Positions 1 through 7,240 are shown, counted from the stretch's first letter. The stretch is DNA of 34,398 bases from JBDUCV01 sp040003255 (GCA_040003255.1 JBDUCV010000017.1:1-34398), one strand, 5' to 3'. Notes: generated by a model not told the origin, from the sequence alone. Translations and numbers: made by a program.

Positions 1-157
1 GCCGGGTCAGAGCCAACCCGGCCAGTCACAGCCGGGTCAGAGGCAGCCGGGTCAGGGCCAACCCGGCCAGTCACAGCCGGGTCAGAGCCAACCCGGCCAG
101 TCACAGTCACCTTCCCCGGGCTACGGGCAGCCGCCGAACCCCTACCGTCAGAGCTGA
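1..157 (+). CDS. C-terminal tail of a PGQSQ-repeat protein (partial; possibly DUF5336-like)
   Basis: Only the 3' end is present, read in the frame beginning at base 2 and ending at TGA 155-157. The visible 51 residues are almost entirely Pro, Gly, Gln and Ser: about seven PGQSQ-type pentapeptides followed by a tail ending PPNPYRQS. There is no globular domain, so the function cannot be read from this piece. By context (directly upstream of DUF6350-purN-purH), it occupies the slot that in mycobacteria holds a DUF5336 membrane protein (Rv0954-like) with an N-terminal four-helix membrane part and a Pro/Gln/Gly-rich cytoplasmic tail. That identity is inference from synteny and composition only. 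A strong hairpin terminator follows ten bases after the stop, so this gene is probably a separate transcript from DUF6350. Frame and stop are secure; the family is not. Confidence 0.6.
   Translation, partial: PGQSQPGQSQPGQRQPGQGQPGQSQPGQSQPGQSQSPSPGYGQPPNPYRQS
2..106 (+). repeat. 30-bp tandem repeat encoding PGQSQ pentapeptides
   Basis: Units of 30 bp lie at 2-31, 47-76 and 77-106, with a 15-bp half unit at 32-46. The last full unit is identical to the first; the middle one differs at one base. The period is a multiple of three, so length changes stay in frame. Each 30-bp unit contains CCGGGT and ACCCGG, which can pair as a 6-bp stem. The array continues upstream beyond the window edge, so the total copy number is unknown. 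Confidence 0.9.
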
Positions 158-166
158 GCAGCTAGC

Positions 167-202
167 CGGCCCCTGCGGCGAGCCTGTCTGACGCAGGGGC
201 CG
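167..202 (+). terminator. Hairpin terminator after the PGQSQ-repeat gene
   Basis: A perfect 11-bp inverted repeat, CGGCCCCTGCG (167-177) and CGCAGGGGCCG (192-202), is separated by a 14-base loop and followed shortly by a TTT run. It starts ten bases after the upstream stop and ends 21 bases before the DUF6350 start. A GC-rich stem without a long U tract is common for actinobacterial terminators. Confidence 0.75.
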
Positions 203-223
203 CGGTTTGCCAGCCTGGGCCGT

Positions 224-1495
224 GTGAGTGCCACGACCCCGGTTCGCGACAGTCCGCGCCGGCTTCCCGAGCAGGCGAGCCGCTCGCTATGGGCTGCTGC
301 GCTGTGGACAGGTCCGATCGCTGCCGCGTTGGCCGCGGCTATCGGTGTCTGTGGCGCAGTGCTGTGCTGGCTACCCGAGGCAGGGGTGTCGGGTGAGCCA
401 CTCGCAGCGATCCGGGCGGGGCTGCTGAGCTTCCTTGCCGCCCAGCACGGCGGCATGACGATCGATGGCGTGCCGGTCGATTTCGTCCCGCTCGGCATGA
501 CCGCAGTCGTTCTTCTGATCGGCTGGCGGGCGGGGAGCGTCCTGGCGGACGTGGCCGAGACCTTGCACGAGCAACGAATCCGCTGGGTTATCGCCGCGGC
601 TGCCTTGCAGACGCTGGCTTACGTCGGGTGTGTCGTGCTCGTCGTCCCGGTGGCCTCGATCGGCGGCACGAGTGCGCCGGTGGCGCGGGTAGGGCTCGCC
701 GCGACCGTACTGTTCGGTTGCTCGACCGGGGCGGCGCTGTGCCGGTCCGCTCCGTTGCGCGACCGGCTTCGCGCTCGCACGCCGACCTGGTTGGCAAGCG
801 GTCTGCGCGGTTCGCTCGCCGCGGCTTGGGTGCTGGCTGGGGCCGGCGCCCTAATGGTTGCGACCTCGCTCGCCCTGCACGCCGATCGGGTGATGGCGTT
901 GTCACGACTGGTGGGCGGTGGTCTGTCTGGAACACCAGTCGCGATCATCGGAGTGCTCAGCGCTCCCAACGCGTTGATCGCGGCAGCGTCCTATCTCACG
1001 GGGCCGGGCTTCGCCGTCGGCTCGGGCACCACCGTGGACGCGTTCTCGACCAGTCACGGCACCGTGCCGGCTTTCCCCCTGCTCGGCGCCCTGCCGCGGG
1101 GCGACGGCGGACCCGGCGCCCTGGCCGCGACGGTACTGACGCTGATCGTGATGGGCTGGGCGGCCGCGGCGTGCGCCCGCCGATCGGCCGCAGGGGATGC
1201 GGTGCGGTCATTGGCGGTATCGGCAGCTGTCGCGGGACTCGTCATGGCGGTGCTCGGCTGGCTGGCCGGCGGGGCCGTCGGTACCGACCGGTTGCGCACC
1301 GTCGGGCCGTCGGCGTGGCAACTCGGTGTAGTCGTCGCGGGGGAGGTCGGCGGGGTCGGTCTGCTGCTGCTCGGCGGATGGTCGCTGTGGGCTTGGCTCA
1401 GGTCTCGGCGCGAGATGCCGGGAGACGAGGGGGCGGCCGAGCAGGCGCCGGAGCCAGTCGAGCAAACGCCGGAGCCAGCAGTGCTTGCCGGGTAG
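224..1495 (+). CDS. DUF6350-family integral membrane protein
   Basis: A 423-residue polytopic membrane protein. After a short arginine-containing N-terminus, the sequence is dominated by long Ala/Val/Leu/Gly stretches that fit roughly nine to ten transmembrane helices, ending in a charged Glu/Pro-rich cytoplasmic tail (about residues 390-423). The conserved position immediately upstream of purN-purH, plus composition and length, matches the actinobacterial DUF6350 family (Rv0955-like in M. tuberculosis). No catalytic motif or function is known to me. The GTG start at 224 is the first in frame. There is no clear Shine-Dalgarno, and a weak CAGCCT lies seven bases upstream, so a leaderless transcript is possible. 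The stop is 11 bases before the purN GTG, suggesting one transcript with purNH. Confidence 0.75.
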   Translation: MSATTPVRDSPRRLPEQASRSLWAAALWTGPIAAALAAAIGVCGAVLCWLPEAGVSGEPLAAIRAGLLSFLAAQHGGMTIDGVPVDFVPLGMTAVVLLIGWRAGSVLADVAETLHEQRIRWVIAAAALQTLAYVGCVVLVVPVASIGGTSAPVARVGLAATVLFGCSTGAALCRSAPLRDRLRARTPTWLASGLRGSLAAAWVLAGAGALMVATSLALHADRVMALSRLVGGGLSGTPVAIIGVLSAPNALIAAASYLTGPGFAVGSGTTVDAFSTSHGTVPAFPLLGALPRGDGGPGALAATVLTLIVMGWAAAACARRSAAGDAVRSLAVSAAVAGLVMAVLGWLAGGAVGTDRLRTVGPSAWQLGVVVAGEVGGVGLLLLGGWSLWAWLRSRREMPGDEGAAEQAPEPVEQTPEPAVLAG

Positions 1496-1506
1496 GGTCT
1501 GGCCCC

Positions 1507-2064
1507 GTGCCGGCCCGTCTCGTCGTCCTCGCATCGGGCGCCGGCACGACGCTGCAGGCGATCCTCGAGGCCCCCGATCTAGCTGAGCTTGTCGTCGCCG
1601 CAGGCACTGATCGTCCGGGTTGTGCGGCGATGCAGCGGGCGCAGGCGGCGGGTAAGGCGACCTTCGCCATCCCGCTCGTCCGTGATCGGGACATCTGGGA
1701 CGACGCGATGGCCGAAACGATTGCGTCGCATCGTCCCGACCTGGTGGTCTGTGCGGGGTTCATGCGCATCCTCGGTGCACCGGTCCTTCGGCGGTTCCGG
1801 CTGATCAACACGCACCCATCGCTGCTGCCGGCGTTTCCTGGTGCGCATGCCGTTAACGATGCGCTGCAGTATGGCGTCAAGATCGCCGGCGCCACCGTGC
1901 ACTGGGTGGACGAGGGCATCGACTCGGGCGTGATCATCGCCCAGGCGGCCGTGCCGGTCGAGGATGGCGACACCGTCGAGACGCTGCGCGCGCGCATCCA
2001 AGCCGCCGAGAAACCGCTTTACGTCGACACAATCCGCCGAATTGTGCAAGGAGATCTGAGTTGA
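1507..2064 (+). CDS. purN: Phosphoribosylglycinamide formyltransferase 1 (GART)
   Basis: A 185-residue cytosolic enzyme that transfers a formyl group from 10-formyltetrahydrofolate to GAR in de novo purine synthesis. The N-terminal phosphate loop reads SGAGTTLQ (residues 10-17). The formyltransferase core holds the catalytic trio N101, H103 (in NTHPSLLPAFPG) and D139 (in DEGIDSG). The GTG at 1507 was chosen because it places the VVLASG strand at the N-terminus as in the family; the open frame extends far upstream but only as an antisense-like shadow of DUF6350. TAGGGT lies eight bases before the start, and AGGG within it could also serve as a weak ribosome site. The TGA overlaps the purH TTG start (TTGA), so the two are translationally coupled. 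The length is slightly short of the usual 190-215. Confidence 0.97.
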   Translation: MPARLVVLASGAGTTLQAILEAPDLAELVVAAGTDRPGCAAMQRAQAAGKATFAIPLVRDRDIWDDAMAETIASHRPDLVVCAGFMRILGAPVLRRFRLINTHPSLLPAFPGAHAVNDALQYGVKIAGATVHWVDEGIDSGVIIAQAAVPVEDGDTVETLRARIQAAEKPLYVDTIRRIVQGDLS

Positions 2065-3620
2065 CCAAGATCTTGATCCGGCGGGCACTGGTGAGCGTGT
2101 ACGACAAGACCAGTCTGGACGAGCTTGCTCGCGGGCTGCATGAGGCCGGAGTCGAGATTGTATCGACCGGCTCGACGGCTGCCCGCATCCGCGAACTCGG
2201 CATACCGGTGACCCCCGTCGGCGAGGTGACCGGCTTCCCCGAGATCCTCGGCGGACGGGTCAAGACCTTGCACCCGAACATCCACGCCGGACTGCTGGCC
2301 GACCAGAACGATCCGGCGCACGCTGACACGATTGCGGAGCTGGGCATCGCGCCATTCCAGCTGCTCGTTTCGAACTTGTATCCGTTCACCGAGACGGTGC
2401 GGTCCGGTGCCGCGCCCCCGGAGGCGATCGAGCAGATCGACATCGGCGGCCCGGCGATGGTCCGGGCTAGCGCGAAGAATCACGGTTCGGTGGCCGTCGT
2501 CGTCGACCCGGCTAGCTATCCTGACGTGCTCGCCGCCCTGCGGGGCGGTGGATTCGACCTCGCCGCGCGGCAGCGGCTCGCCGCGCAGGCGTTTCGGCAC
2601 ACCGCGAGCTATGACATCGCCGTCGCGAGCTGGCTGGGCAACGTCGTCGCGCCCGACGATGCCGGCAGCGGGTTCCCGGGCTGGGTGGCCGCGTCGTGGG
2701 AACGAGCCGGCATCCTTCGGTACGGCGAGAATCCGCATCAACGCGCCGCGCTCTACATCTCCCACGATTCTCTGCCGGGACTGGCGCAGGCCGACCAGCT
2801 CGCTGGCAAAGAGATGAGCTACAACAACTACGTCGACGCCGACGCCGCCCGTCGCGCCGCCTACGACTTCGCGCAGCCCTGCGTCGCGATCGTCAAGCAC
2901 GCCAACCCGTGTGGCATCGCGGTCGCCGCCGATGTCGCCGAGGCACACCGGCTGGCGCACGCCTGCGACCCGGTCAGCGCGTTCGGCGGCGTGATCGCGA
3001 CGAATCGACCCGTCAGCTTGGCGATGGCCGAGCAGGTCGCTGGCATCTTCACCGAAGTGGTGGTCGCGCCCGGCTACGACGACGGCGCGCTCGAGGTGCT
3101 CGCCGGCAAGAAGAATTTGCGTGTGCTGGTCGCGGAGCCGGTTCCGGATGGGCCGGGCGCCGAGATCCGGCCCATTTCCGGTGGCCTGCTGATGCAGACG
3201 GCCGACCGGCTCGACGCTCCAGGTGACGATCCCGCGGCGTGGACGCTCGCCACCGGTTCACCAGCCGACGATGCGATGCTGGCCAACCTGGCCTTCGCGT
3301 GGCGGGCGGTGCGCGCGGTCAAGTCGAATGCGGTCCTGCTGGCCCGCGGTGGCGCCACGGTCGGCATCGGCATGGGCCAAGTGAATCGGGTCGACTCGTG
3401 CCGGCTCGCGGTCACCCGCGCTGGGGCGCGGGCCGCCGGTTCGACCGCCGCGTCCGATGCGTTCTTCCCATTCGCGGACGGGCTGCAGGTGCTGCTCGAC
3501 GCGGGCGTCCGGGCCGTCGTCCAACCGGGCGGCTCGGTGCGCGACGCCGAGGTGATCGCCGCCGCCGAGGCTGCGGGCGCCACCCTGTACCTGACCGGGA
3601 CTCGGCACTTTGCGCACTGA
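2061..3620 (+). CDS. purH: Bifunctional AICAR transformylase / IMP cyclohydrolase
   Basis: A 519-residue cytosolic enzyme for the last two steps of IMP synthesis. Residues 1 to about 150 are the MGS-like IMP cyclohydrolase domain, with SVYDKT (12-17), STGSTA (35-40) and GRVKTLHPNIHAG (65-77). The rest is the AICAR formyltransferase domain, with RYGENPHQ (220-227), SYNNYVDADAA (253-263), the catalytic KHANPCG (279-285), DPVSAFGG and the C-terminal SDAFFPFADG. Every hallmark is intact and the length matches the family. The start is TTG at 2061, overlapping the purN stop by four bases; AAGGAG lies immediately upstream inside purN (GCAAGGAGATC). It uses the same 10-formyl-THF pool that the neighbouring FolD supplies. 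Confidence 0.98.
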   Translation: MTKILIRRALVSVYDKTSLDELARGLHEAGVEIVSTGSTAARIRELGIPVTPVGEVTGFPEILGGRVKTLHPNIHAGLLADQNDPAHADTIAELGIAPFQLLVSNLYPFTETVRSGAAPPEAIEQIDIGGPAMVRASAKNHGSVAVVVDPASYPDVLAALRGGGFDLAARQRLAAQAFRHTASYDIAVASWLGNVVAPDDAGSGFPGWVAASWERAGILRYGENPHQRAALYISHDSLPGLAQADQLAGKEMSYNNYVDADAARRAAYDFAQPCVAIVKHANPCGIAVAADVAEAHRLAHACDPVSAFGGVIATNRPVSLAMAEQVAGIFTEVVVAPGYDDGALEVLAGKKNLRVLVAEPVPDGPGAEIRPISGGLLMQTADRLDAPGDDPAAWTLATGSPADDAMLANLAFAWRAVRAVKSNAVLLARGGATVGIGMGQVNRVDSCRLAVTRAGARAAGSTAASDAFFPFADGLQVLLDAGVRAVVQPGGSVRDAEVIAAAEAAGATLYLTGTRHFAH

Positions 3621-3641
3621 GCACTGGCAGGATCAGAGCCC

Positions 3642-4490
3642 GTGACGGCGACCATCCTCGACGGGAGGGCCACTCTCGCCGCCATCAAGCGCGAGCTGGC
3701 CGGCCGCATCGCCGCTCTCGCGGCGCGGGGCATCGTCCCGGGGCTGGGCACCGTCCTGGTCGGCAACGACCCGGGCAGCGTCTGGTACGTCAACGCCAAG
3801 CACCGCGACTGCGCCGAGGTCGGTATCGCCAGCATCCGCCGCGACCTGCCGGCCACGGCGACTCAAGCCGACGTCGAGGCCGTGATCGACGAGCTCAATG
3901 CCGACCCCGGCTGTACCGGTTTCCTCGTGCAACAGCCCACCGGGCTGGACGAGTACGCACTGCTCTCCCGGGTAGCACCGGCCAAGGACGTCGATGGCCT
4001 GCATCCGGTCAACCTCGGCGCGCTGGTGCTCGGCCGCCTCGCGCCGCTGCCGTGTACCCCACTCGGCATCCTGGAACTGCTGCGCCGCTACGACGTGCCG
4101 GTTGTCGGCGCCGACGTGGTGATCATCGGACGCGGGCTGACGGTGGGCCGCCCACTCGGGCTGCTGCTCACCCGACGCAGCGAGAACGCCACGGTAACCC
4201 TTTGCCACACCCGCACTCGCGACCTCAGTGCCCATACGCGGCGCGCTGACGTGATCGTGGCAGCGGCCGGCTCGCCCGGACTGGTCACTGCCGAGATGGT
4301 CAAGCCTGGTGCGGCTGTGCTCGACGTCGGGGTGAGCCGGATCGACGGCAAGCTGGCGGGCGACGTGGCCGCCGACGTCGCCGACGTGGCCGGCTTCCTC
4401 AGCCCCAACCCGGGCGGAGTCGGGCCGATGACACGGGCGATGCTGCTGCACAACGTCGTCGAAGCTGCCGAACGCGCGGCGCCGCGATGA
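3642..4490 (+). CDS. folD: Methylenetetrahydrofolate dehydrogenase / cyclohydrolase
   Basis: A 282-residue cytosolic enzyme interconverting methylene-, methenyl- and 10-formyl-tetrahydrofolate, thereby feeding PurN and PurH just upstream. The active-site residues appear as Y49 and K53 (in YVNAK), Q97 and D118 (in KDVDG). PCTPLG, the Rossmann segment IGRGLTVGRPLG and the C-terminal NPGGVGPMTRA are all present. The usual folate-site motif QLPLP is replaced by QQPTG at 97-101, while its first Gln is retained; this is an unusual substitution at an otherwise very conserved loop. The GTG start at 3642 has AGGA nine bases upstream, and CAGGAT could equally act as a -10 for a leaderless message. The ATGA overlap with the next gene couples them. 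Confidence 0.96.
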   Translation: MTATILDGRATLAAIKRELAGRIAALAARGIVPGLGTVLVGNDPGSVWYVNAKHRDCAEVGIASIRRDLPATATQADVEAVIDELNADPGCTGFLVQQPTGLDEYALLSRVAPAKDVDGLHPVNLGALVLGRLAPLPCTPLGILELLRRYDVPVVGADVVIIGRGLTVGRPLGLLLTRRSENATVTLCHTRTRDLSAHTRRADVIVAAAGSPGLVTAEMVKPGAAVLDVGVSRIDGKLAGDVAADVADVAGFLSPNPGGVGPMTRAMLLHNVVEAAERAAPR

Positions 4491-4771
4491 CCGGGGCGTG
4501 GCTGCGGCGAAGTTTGGCAGATGAGGCCGCTTTCCTGCTCGTGCTGGCGATCGTATTGGTCGGCGTCGGCACCGTCTTCGTGGTCCCGGACCACTGGCTC
4601 CGCGGCGTGCTCGTCGTCGCGGCGGGCTTGCTCGCGGCGGGGGTGCTGCGGCTGGTCGTGCCCCGATCGCGGGCCGGCCTCCTCGTCATCCGCGGACGGT
4701 TGTTCGACGCGGTGTGCTATTTGATGCTCGGCGGGATGGTGGTGCTGTTCGGGGTGCTCCTGCCGCACTGA
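4487..4771 (+). CDS. DUF3017 small membrane protein
   Basis: A 94-residue protein with three hydrophobic segments (about residues 14-33, 37-57 and 73-92). A basic loop between the second and third (VPRSRAGLLVIRGRLFDAV) resembles the conserved core of the actinobacterial DUF3017 family, which characteristically sits directly downstream of folD. Its function is unknown to me. The ATG at 4487 overlaps the folD stop (ATGA), so it depends on folD translation. It is likely the last gene of the purN-purH-folD transcription group, because a 57-base gap with a fresh ribosome site follows before mdh. Confidence 0.85.
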   Translation: MTGAWLRRSLADEAAFLLVLAIVLVGVGTVFVVPDHWLRGVLVVAAGLLAAGVLRLVVPRSRAGLLVIRGRLFDAVCYLMLGGMVVLFGVLLPH

Positions 4772-4828
4772 AGGCCTGCTCGACTAGCCTCGCGGGCGAC
4801 GTTCACCCGTGCTTTCGAGGAGAAGCCC

Positions 4829-5815
4829 ATGTCAGCACCAACCCCTGGCGAGCGCCGGGGCAAGGTCACCGTAGTCGGCGCCGGATTCTACGGCTCGACC
4901 ACCGCGCAGCGGTTGGCCGAATACGACGTGTTCGAGACGGTCGTGCTCACCGACATCGTCGAGGGCAAGCCCGAGGGCTTGGCGCTCGACCTGAACCAGT
5001 CACGTCCGATCGAGGGCTTCGAGACGACCGTGGTCGGTGCCACCACCACCCGGGACGGCGGCGGCTATCAACCGACGGCCGGTTCCGACGTCGTCGTGAT
5101 CACGGCCGGCCTGCCGCGCAAGCCCGGGATGAGCCGGATGGATCTGCTCGCGGTCAACGCCAAGATCGTGCGCGCCGTCGCCGAGAAGATCGCCGAGCAC
5201 TCACCTGACGCCGTGATCATCGTGGTGTCCAATCCGTTGGACGAGATGACGGCCCTGGCCCAGCTCGCATCGGGCTTCCCGAAGCAGCGGGTGTTCGGCC
5301 AGGCTGGCGTCCTCGATACCGCGCGGTTCACCAACAACGTCGCGACCAAGCTGGGCGTCCCGGTGGGTTCGGTGCAGACCCTGACCCTGGGCTCGCACGG
5401 CGACACCATGGTGCCGGTGCCCAGCGCCTGCTTCGTCTCGGTAGACGGCACGGCCAAGCCGCTGACCGAGGTACTCGACCCAGCCACGATCGAGGAGTTG
5501 GTCACCCGCACCCGCAACGGCGGTGCCGAAGTCGTTGCCCTGCTCAAGACCGGCTCGGCCTACTACGCGCCGTCGGCGGCCGCCGCCCGGATGGCGCGCG
5601 CGGTGATCACCGATTCGGGCGAGGTGATCCCGGTGTGCGCTTGGGTCGAAGGCGAGTACGGGATCAGCGGGGTCTACCTCGGCGTCGAGGCCGAGATCGG
5701 CGCTAGCGGGGTTCGGCGGATCGTCGAACGCGAGTTGACCGAGTCCGAACGGGCGGCGCTGGGCGAGGCGGCCGAGGCGGTGCGAGCCAAGCAGGCTGAC
5801 ATCGCGTCCCTGTGA
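4829..5815 (+). CDS. mdh: Malate dehydrogenase (NAD-dependent, LDH-like type)
   Basis: A 328-residue cytosolic TCA enzyme oxidising malate to oxaloacetate. The nucleotide loop is GAGFYGS (17-23). The substrate loop GLPRKPGMSR carries R97 and R103, the pair typical of malate rather than lactate specificity. N135 lies in SNPLD, the active-site D163 and R166 in LDTARF, and the catalytic H190 in GSHGDTMVP. The length fits the LDH-like MDH group used by Streptomyces and relatives rather than the E. coli type. AGGAGA, about nine bases before the ATG, is a good ribosome site. The downstream metallophosphoesterase overlaps by GTGA. The position after folD-DUF3017 is also seen in Streptomyces. Confidence 0.95.
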   Translation: MSAPTPGERRGKVTVVGAGFYGSTTAQRLAEYDVFETVVLTDIVEGKPEGLALDLNQSRPIEGFETTVVGATTTRDGGGYQPTAGSDVVVITAGLPRKPGMSRMDLLAVNAKIVRAVAEKIAEHSPDAVIIVVSNPLDEMTALAQLASGFPKQRVFGQAGVLDTARFTNNVATKLGVPVGSVQTLTLGSHGDTMVPVPSACFVSVDGTAKPLTEVLDPATIEELVTRTRNGGAEVVALLKTGSAYYAPSAAAARMARAVITDSGEVIPVCAWVEGEYGISGVYLGVEAEIGASGVRRIVERELTESERAALGEAAEAVRAKQADIASL

Positions 5816-6603
5816 TCGCATCGCCGGCTTCGAAATCATCGGCATCGCACGATCAGGCAGTGACGGTAGCCGTGCTGTCCGACGTCCATGGAGTGCTGCC
5901 CGCACTGGATGCCGTGCTGGCCGAGCCGGCGGTGCGCGACGCCGACCTGATCGTCGTCACCGGCGACCTGGCGGCCGGGCCGCAACCCGTCGCAGTGCTC
6001 GATCGGTTGATCGGGCTCGGCCCGCGGGGCGTGCTGATCCGAGGCAACGCAGACCGTGAACTCGTCTCGCTCGCCCGAGGCGGGCCGGACGTCGGTGATC
6101 CGATCGCGCCGTGGGCCGCCGCGCAATTGTCGCCGACCCATCTGGCCCTGCTCGACAAGCTGCCGCATCCGGTGGTCCTGCCGGTCGTCGGATTCGGTCG
6201 GGTGTTGTTCTGCCACGGCACGCCACGTGACGACGAGGAAATCGTGCTGGTCGACACCCGCCTCGACCAGTGGGCGGCGGTGCTCGCCGACGTTGCCGAC
6301 GATGTCACGACGGTGGTCTGCGGTCATACCCACATGCCCTTCGTCCGCCTCGCCCACGGTCGGCTGATCGTGAACCCGGGCAGCGTCGGCATGCCCTATG
6401 GACGCGCCGGCGCCCACTGGGCGCTGCTGGCCGCAGGCGCGGTGACGCTTTGCCGAACGATGTATGACATTGACGCGGCGTGTGCATCCATTCGCGCTGC
6501 GTCGACCTATCCCGCGGTAGACGAATGGACGAGCTACTACCTCGAGGCTCGGGGATCGGATGCCGACGCGATAGCCGCCTTCGGTCCGCGTGACGGACGG
6601 TGA
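5812..6603 (+). CDS. Calcineurin-like metallophosphoesterase (YfcE/MJ0936-like)
   Basis: A 263-residue predicted dinuclear-metal phosphoesterase. All family motifs are in order: SDVHG (23-27), GD (51-52), GNAD (78-81), CHGTP (134-138) and GHTHMPF (171-177), followed by the conserved VNPGSVGMPYG. No signal peptide or membrane segment is visible, so it is cytosolic. The substrate cannot be deduced; relatives act as phosphodiesterases or protein phosphatases. The GTG at 5812 overlaps the mdh stop (GTGA), which favours this start. A GTG at 5860 (residue 17) would remove a low-complexity Ser/Ala leader and is a plausible alternative. It is probably co-transcribed with mdh; a large hairpin at 6713-6756 likely ends the transcript. 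Confidence 0.88.
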   Translation: MIASPASKSSASHDQAVTVAVLSDVHGVLPALDAVLAEPAVRDADLIVVTGDLAAGPQPVAVLDRLIGLGPRGVLIRGNADRELVSLARGGPDVGDPIAPWAAAQLSPTHLALLDKLPHPVVLPVVGFGRVLFCHGTPRDDEEIVLVDTRLDQWAAVLADVADDVTTVVCGHTHMPFVRLAHGRLIVNPGSVGMPYGRAGAHWALLAAGAVTLCRTMYDIDAACASIRAASTYPAVDEWTSYYLEARGSDADAIAAFGPRDGR

Positions 6604-6712
6604 TTCGGCGGCTACAAAGTGCGAAATTTGCCTCTTCCGCGGTGCTGAGCTTGAGGTTTAGATTGTCGCCATCCGGTTGCCCCCGCCAGCGCCGCTGGTG
6701 GTGACCGACCTA

Positions 6713-6756
6713 GGCCCGGCCAGCACACGGCGTCCTCGCCGACAGCTGGCCGGGCC
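6713..6756. terminator. Nested GC-rich hairpin between converging genes
   Basis: A perfect 12-bp outer stem, GGCCCGGCCAGC (6713-6724) with GCTGGCCGGGCC (6745-6756), encloses symmetrical ACA/ACA bulges and a 5-bp inner stem, CGGCG/CGCCG, with a TCCT loop. It lies 110 bases past the metallophosphoesterase stop and 8 bases past the stop of the minus-strand DUF222 remnant, the right place for a bidirectional terminator. No U tract follows on either strand. A fragment of a dispersed hairpin element is an alternative. Confidence 0.6.
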
Positions 6757-6763
6757 GTCCAAC

Positions 6764-7180
6764 TTATTTAGCGGGCCGCTGCTCAAACGCGCCGAGGACC
6801 CCACCCCGCAACACATCCAAGCCCACACTGTCGACGTCCAATGCTTCGTCACGTAGCTCGAGCCACAAGCCGACAGCCGAGCCTGCGCGGTGATCGGCGC
6901 GAGCCGCAGCGCGCAGGCAATTTCGTCTGCGACCCACCGATCCCGACGGGTCGTCCGTCGCCATGGCCGCGAGCAGCTGCTGCTGCCGGGCGGCCAGCCA
7001 GGACTGCTGACGCTCGATCGCCACCAGCGCATCGATCTGGCCCGCGTCGGACAGTCGTTCAGGCTCCATGACCGACTGGGCGACCACCGCGTCGGCTCCT
7101 GGTGGGCACTGGGCCAGAAACCCGGCTGTCTCGTCCGGCCACACCACCGCGTCGACAACGGTGGCGGACGTTGAGCGCAT
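6764..7180 (-). pseudogene. Frameshifted, truncated DUF222 (13E12-repeat) protein remnant
   Basis: In one minus-strand frame from the ATG at 7180, the translation shows the typical N-terminal DUF222 pattern: RLSDAGQIDALVAI followed by SWLAARQQQLLAAM. Near 6945 the recognisable sequence moves to another minus frame, RDRWVADEIACALRLAPITAQARL, which is the next conserved DUF222 block. It then returns to the first frame for LRGGVLGAFEQR before a TAA at 6764. At least two frameshifts are therefore needed, and the rest of the DUF222 domain and the C-terminal HNH nuclease region are absent. DUF222/13E12 proteins are multicopy actinobacterial proteins of unclear function, many with an HNH domain and some under SOS control. 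The promoter looks intact although the gene does not. Coordinates cover the recognisable remnant only. Confidence 0.72.
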
Positions 7181-7186
7181 GTTTCC

Positions 7187-7214
7187 ATTGTACGAACGTA
7201 TGTTCGATAGCAAC
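7187..7214 (-). promoter_or_regulatory. Probable leaderless promoter of the DUF222 remnant
   Basis: On the minus strand, TTGCTA (7214-7209) and TACAAT (7192-7187) are spaced by 16 bp and form a plausible sigma-70-type promoter. The ATG begins six bases after the -10, where transcription would be expected to start, and no proper Shine-Dalgarno precedes it, so the message would be leaderless. The spacer is occupied almost entirely by the LexA box. Confidence 0.6.
7193..7206. promoter_or_regulatory. LexA-binding SOS box
   Basis: CGAACGTATGTTCG is a perfect palindrome matching the core CGAAC-N4-GTTCG of the mycobacterial/actinobacterial LexA operator; the base on the 3' side extends it to GTTCGA. 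It sits exactly between the -35 and -10 hexamers of the minus-strand promoter at 7187-7214, so bound LexA would block RNA polymerase. Several 13E12/DUF222 genes in M. tuberculosis are reported in the SOS regulon, which supports the assignment. Confidence 0.85.
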
Positions 7215-7240
7215 GGCTTCCACCGCGTCCGGCACACGGG

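Noticed and set aside
1..112. The 5' repeats as a CRISPR or regulatory repeat array
   Set aside because: There are no unique spacers. The units are contiguous, in frame and code for PGQSQ pentapeptides up to a stop codon.
628..1506. An upstream extension of the purN frame
   Set aside because: The frame is open but Arg/Gly-rich and overlaps the DUF6350 gene in another phase. PurN family members begin near GTG 1507.
2019..2960. A 313-codon minus-strand open frame opposite purH
   Set aside because: PurH motifs are continuous on the plus strand; the antisense product has no domain features.
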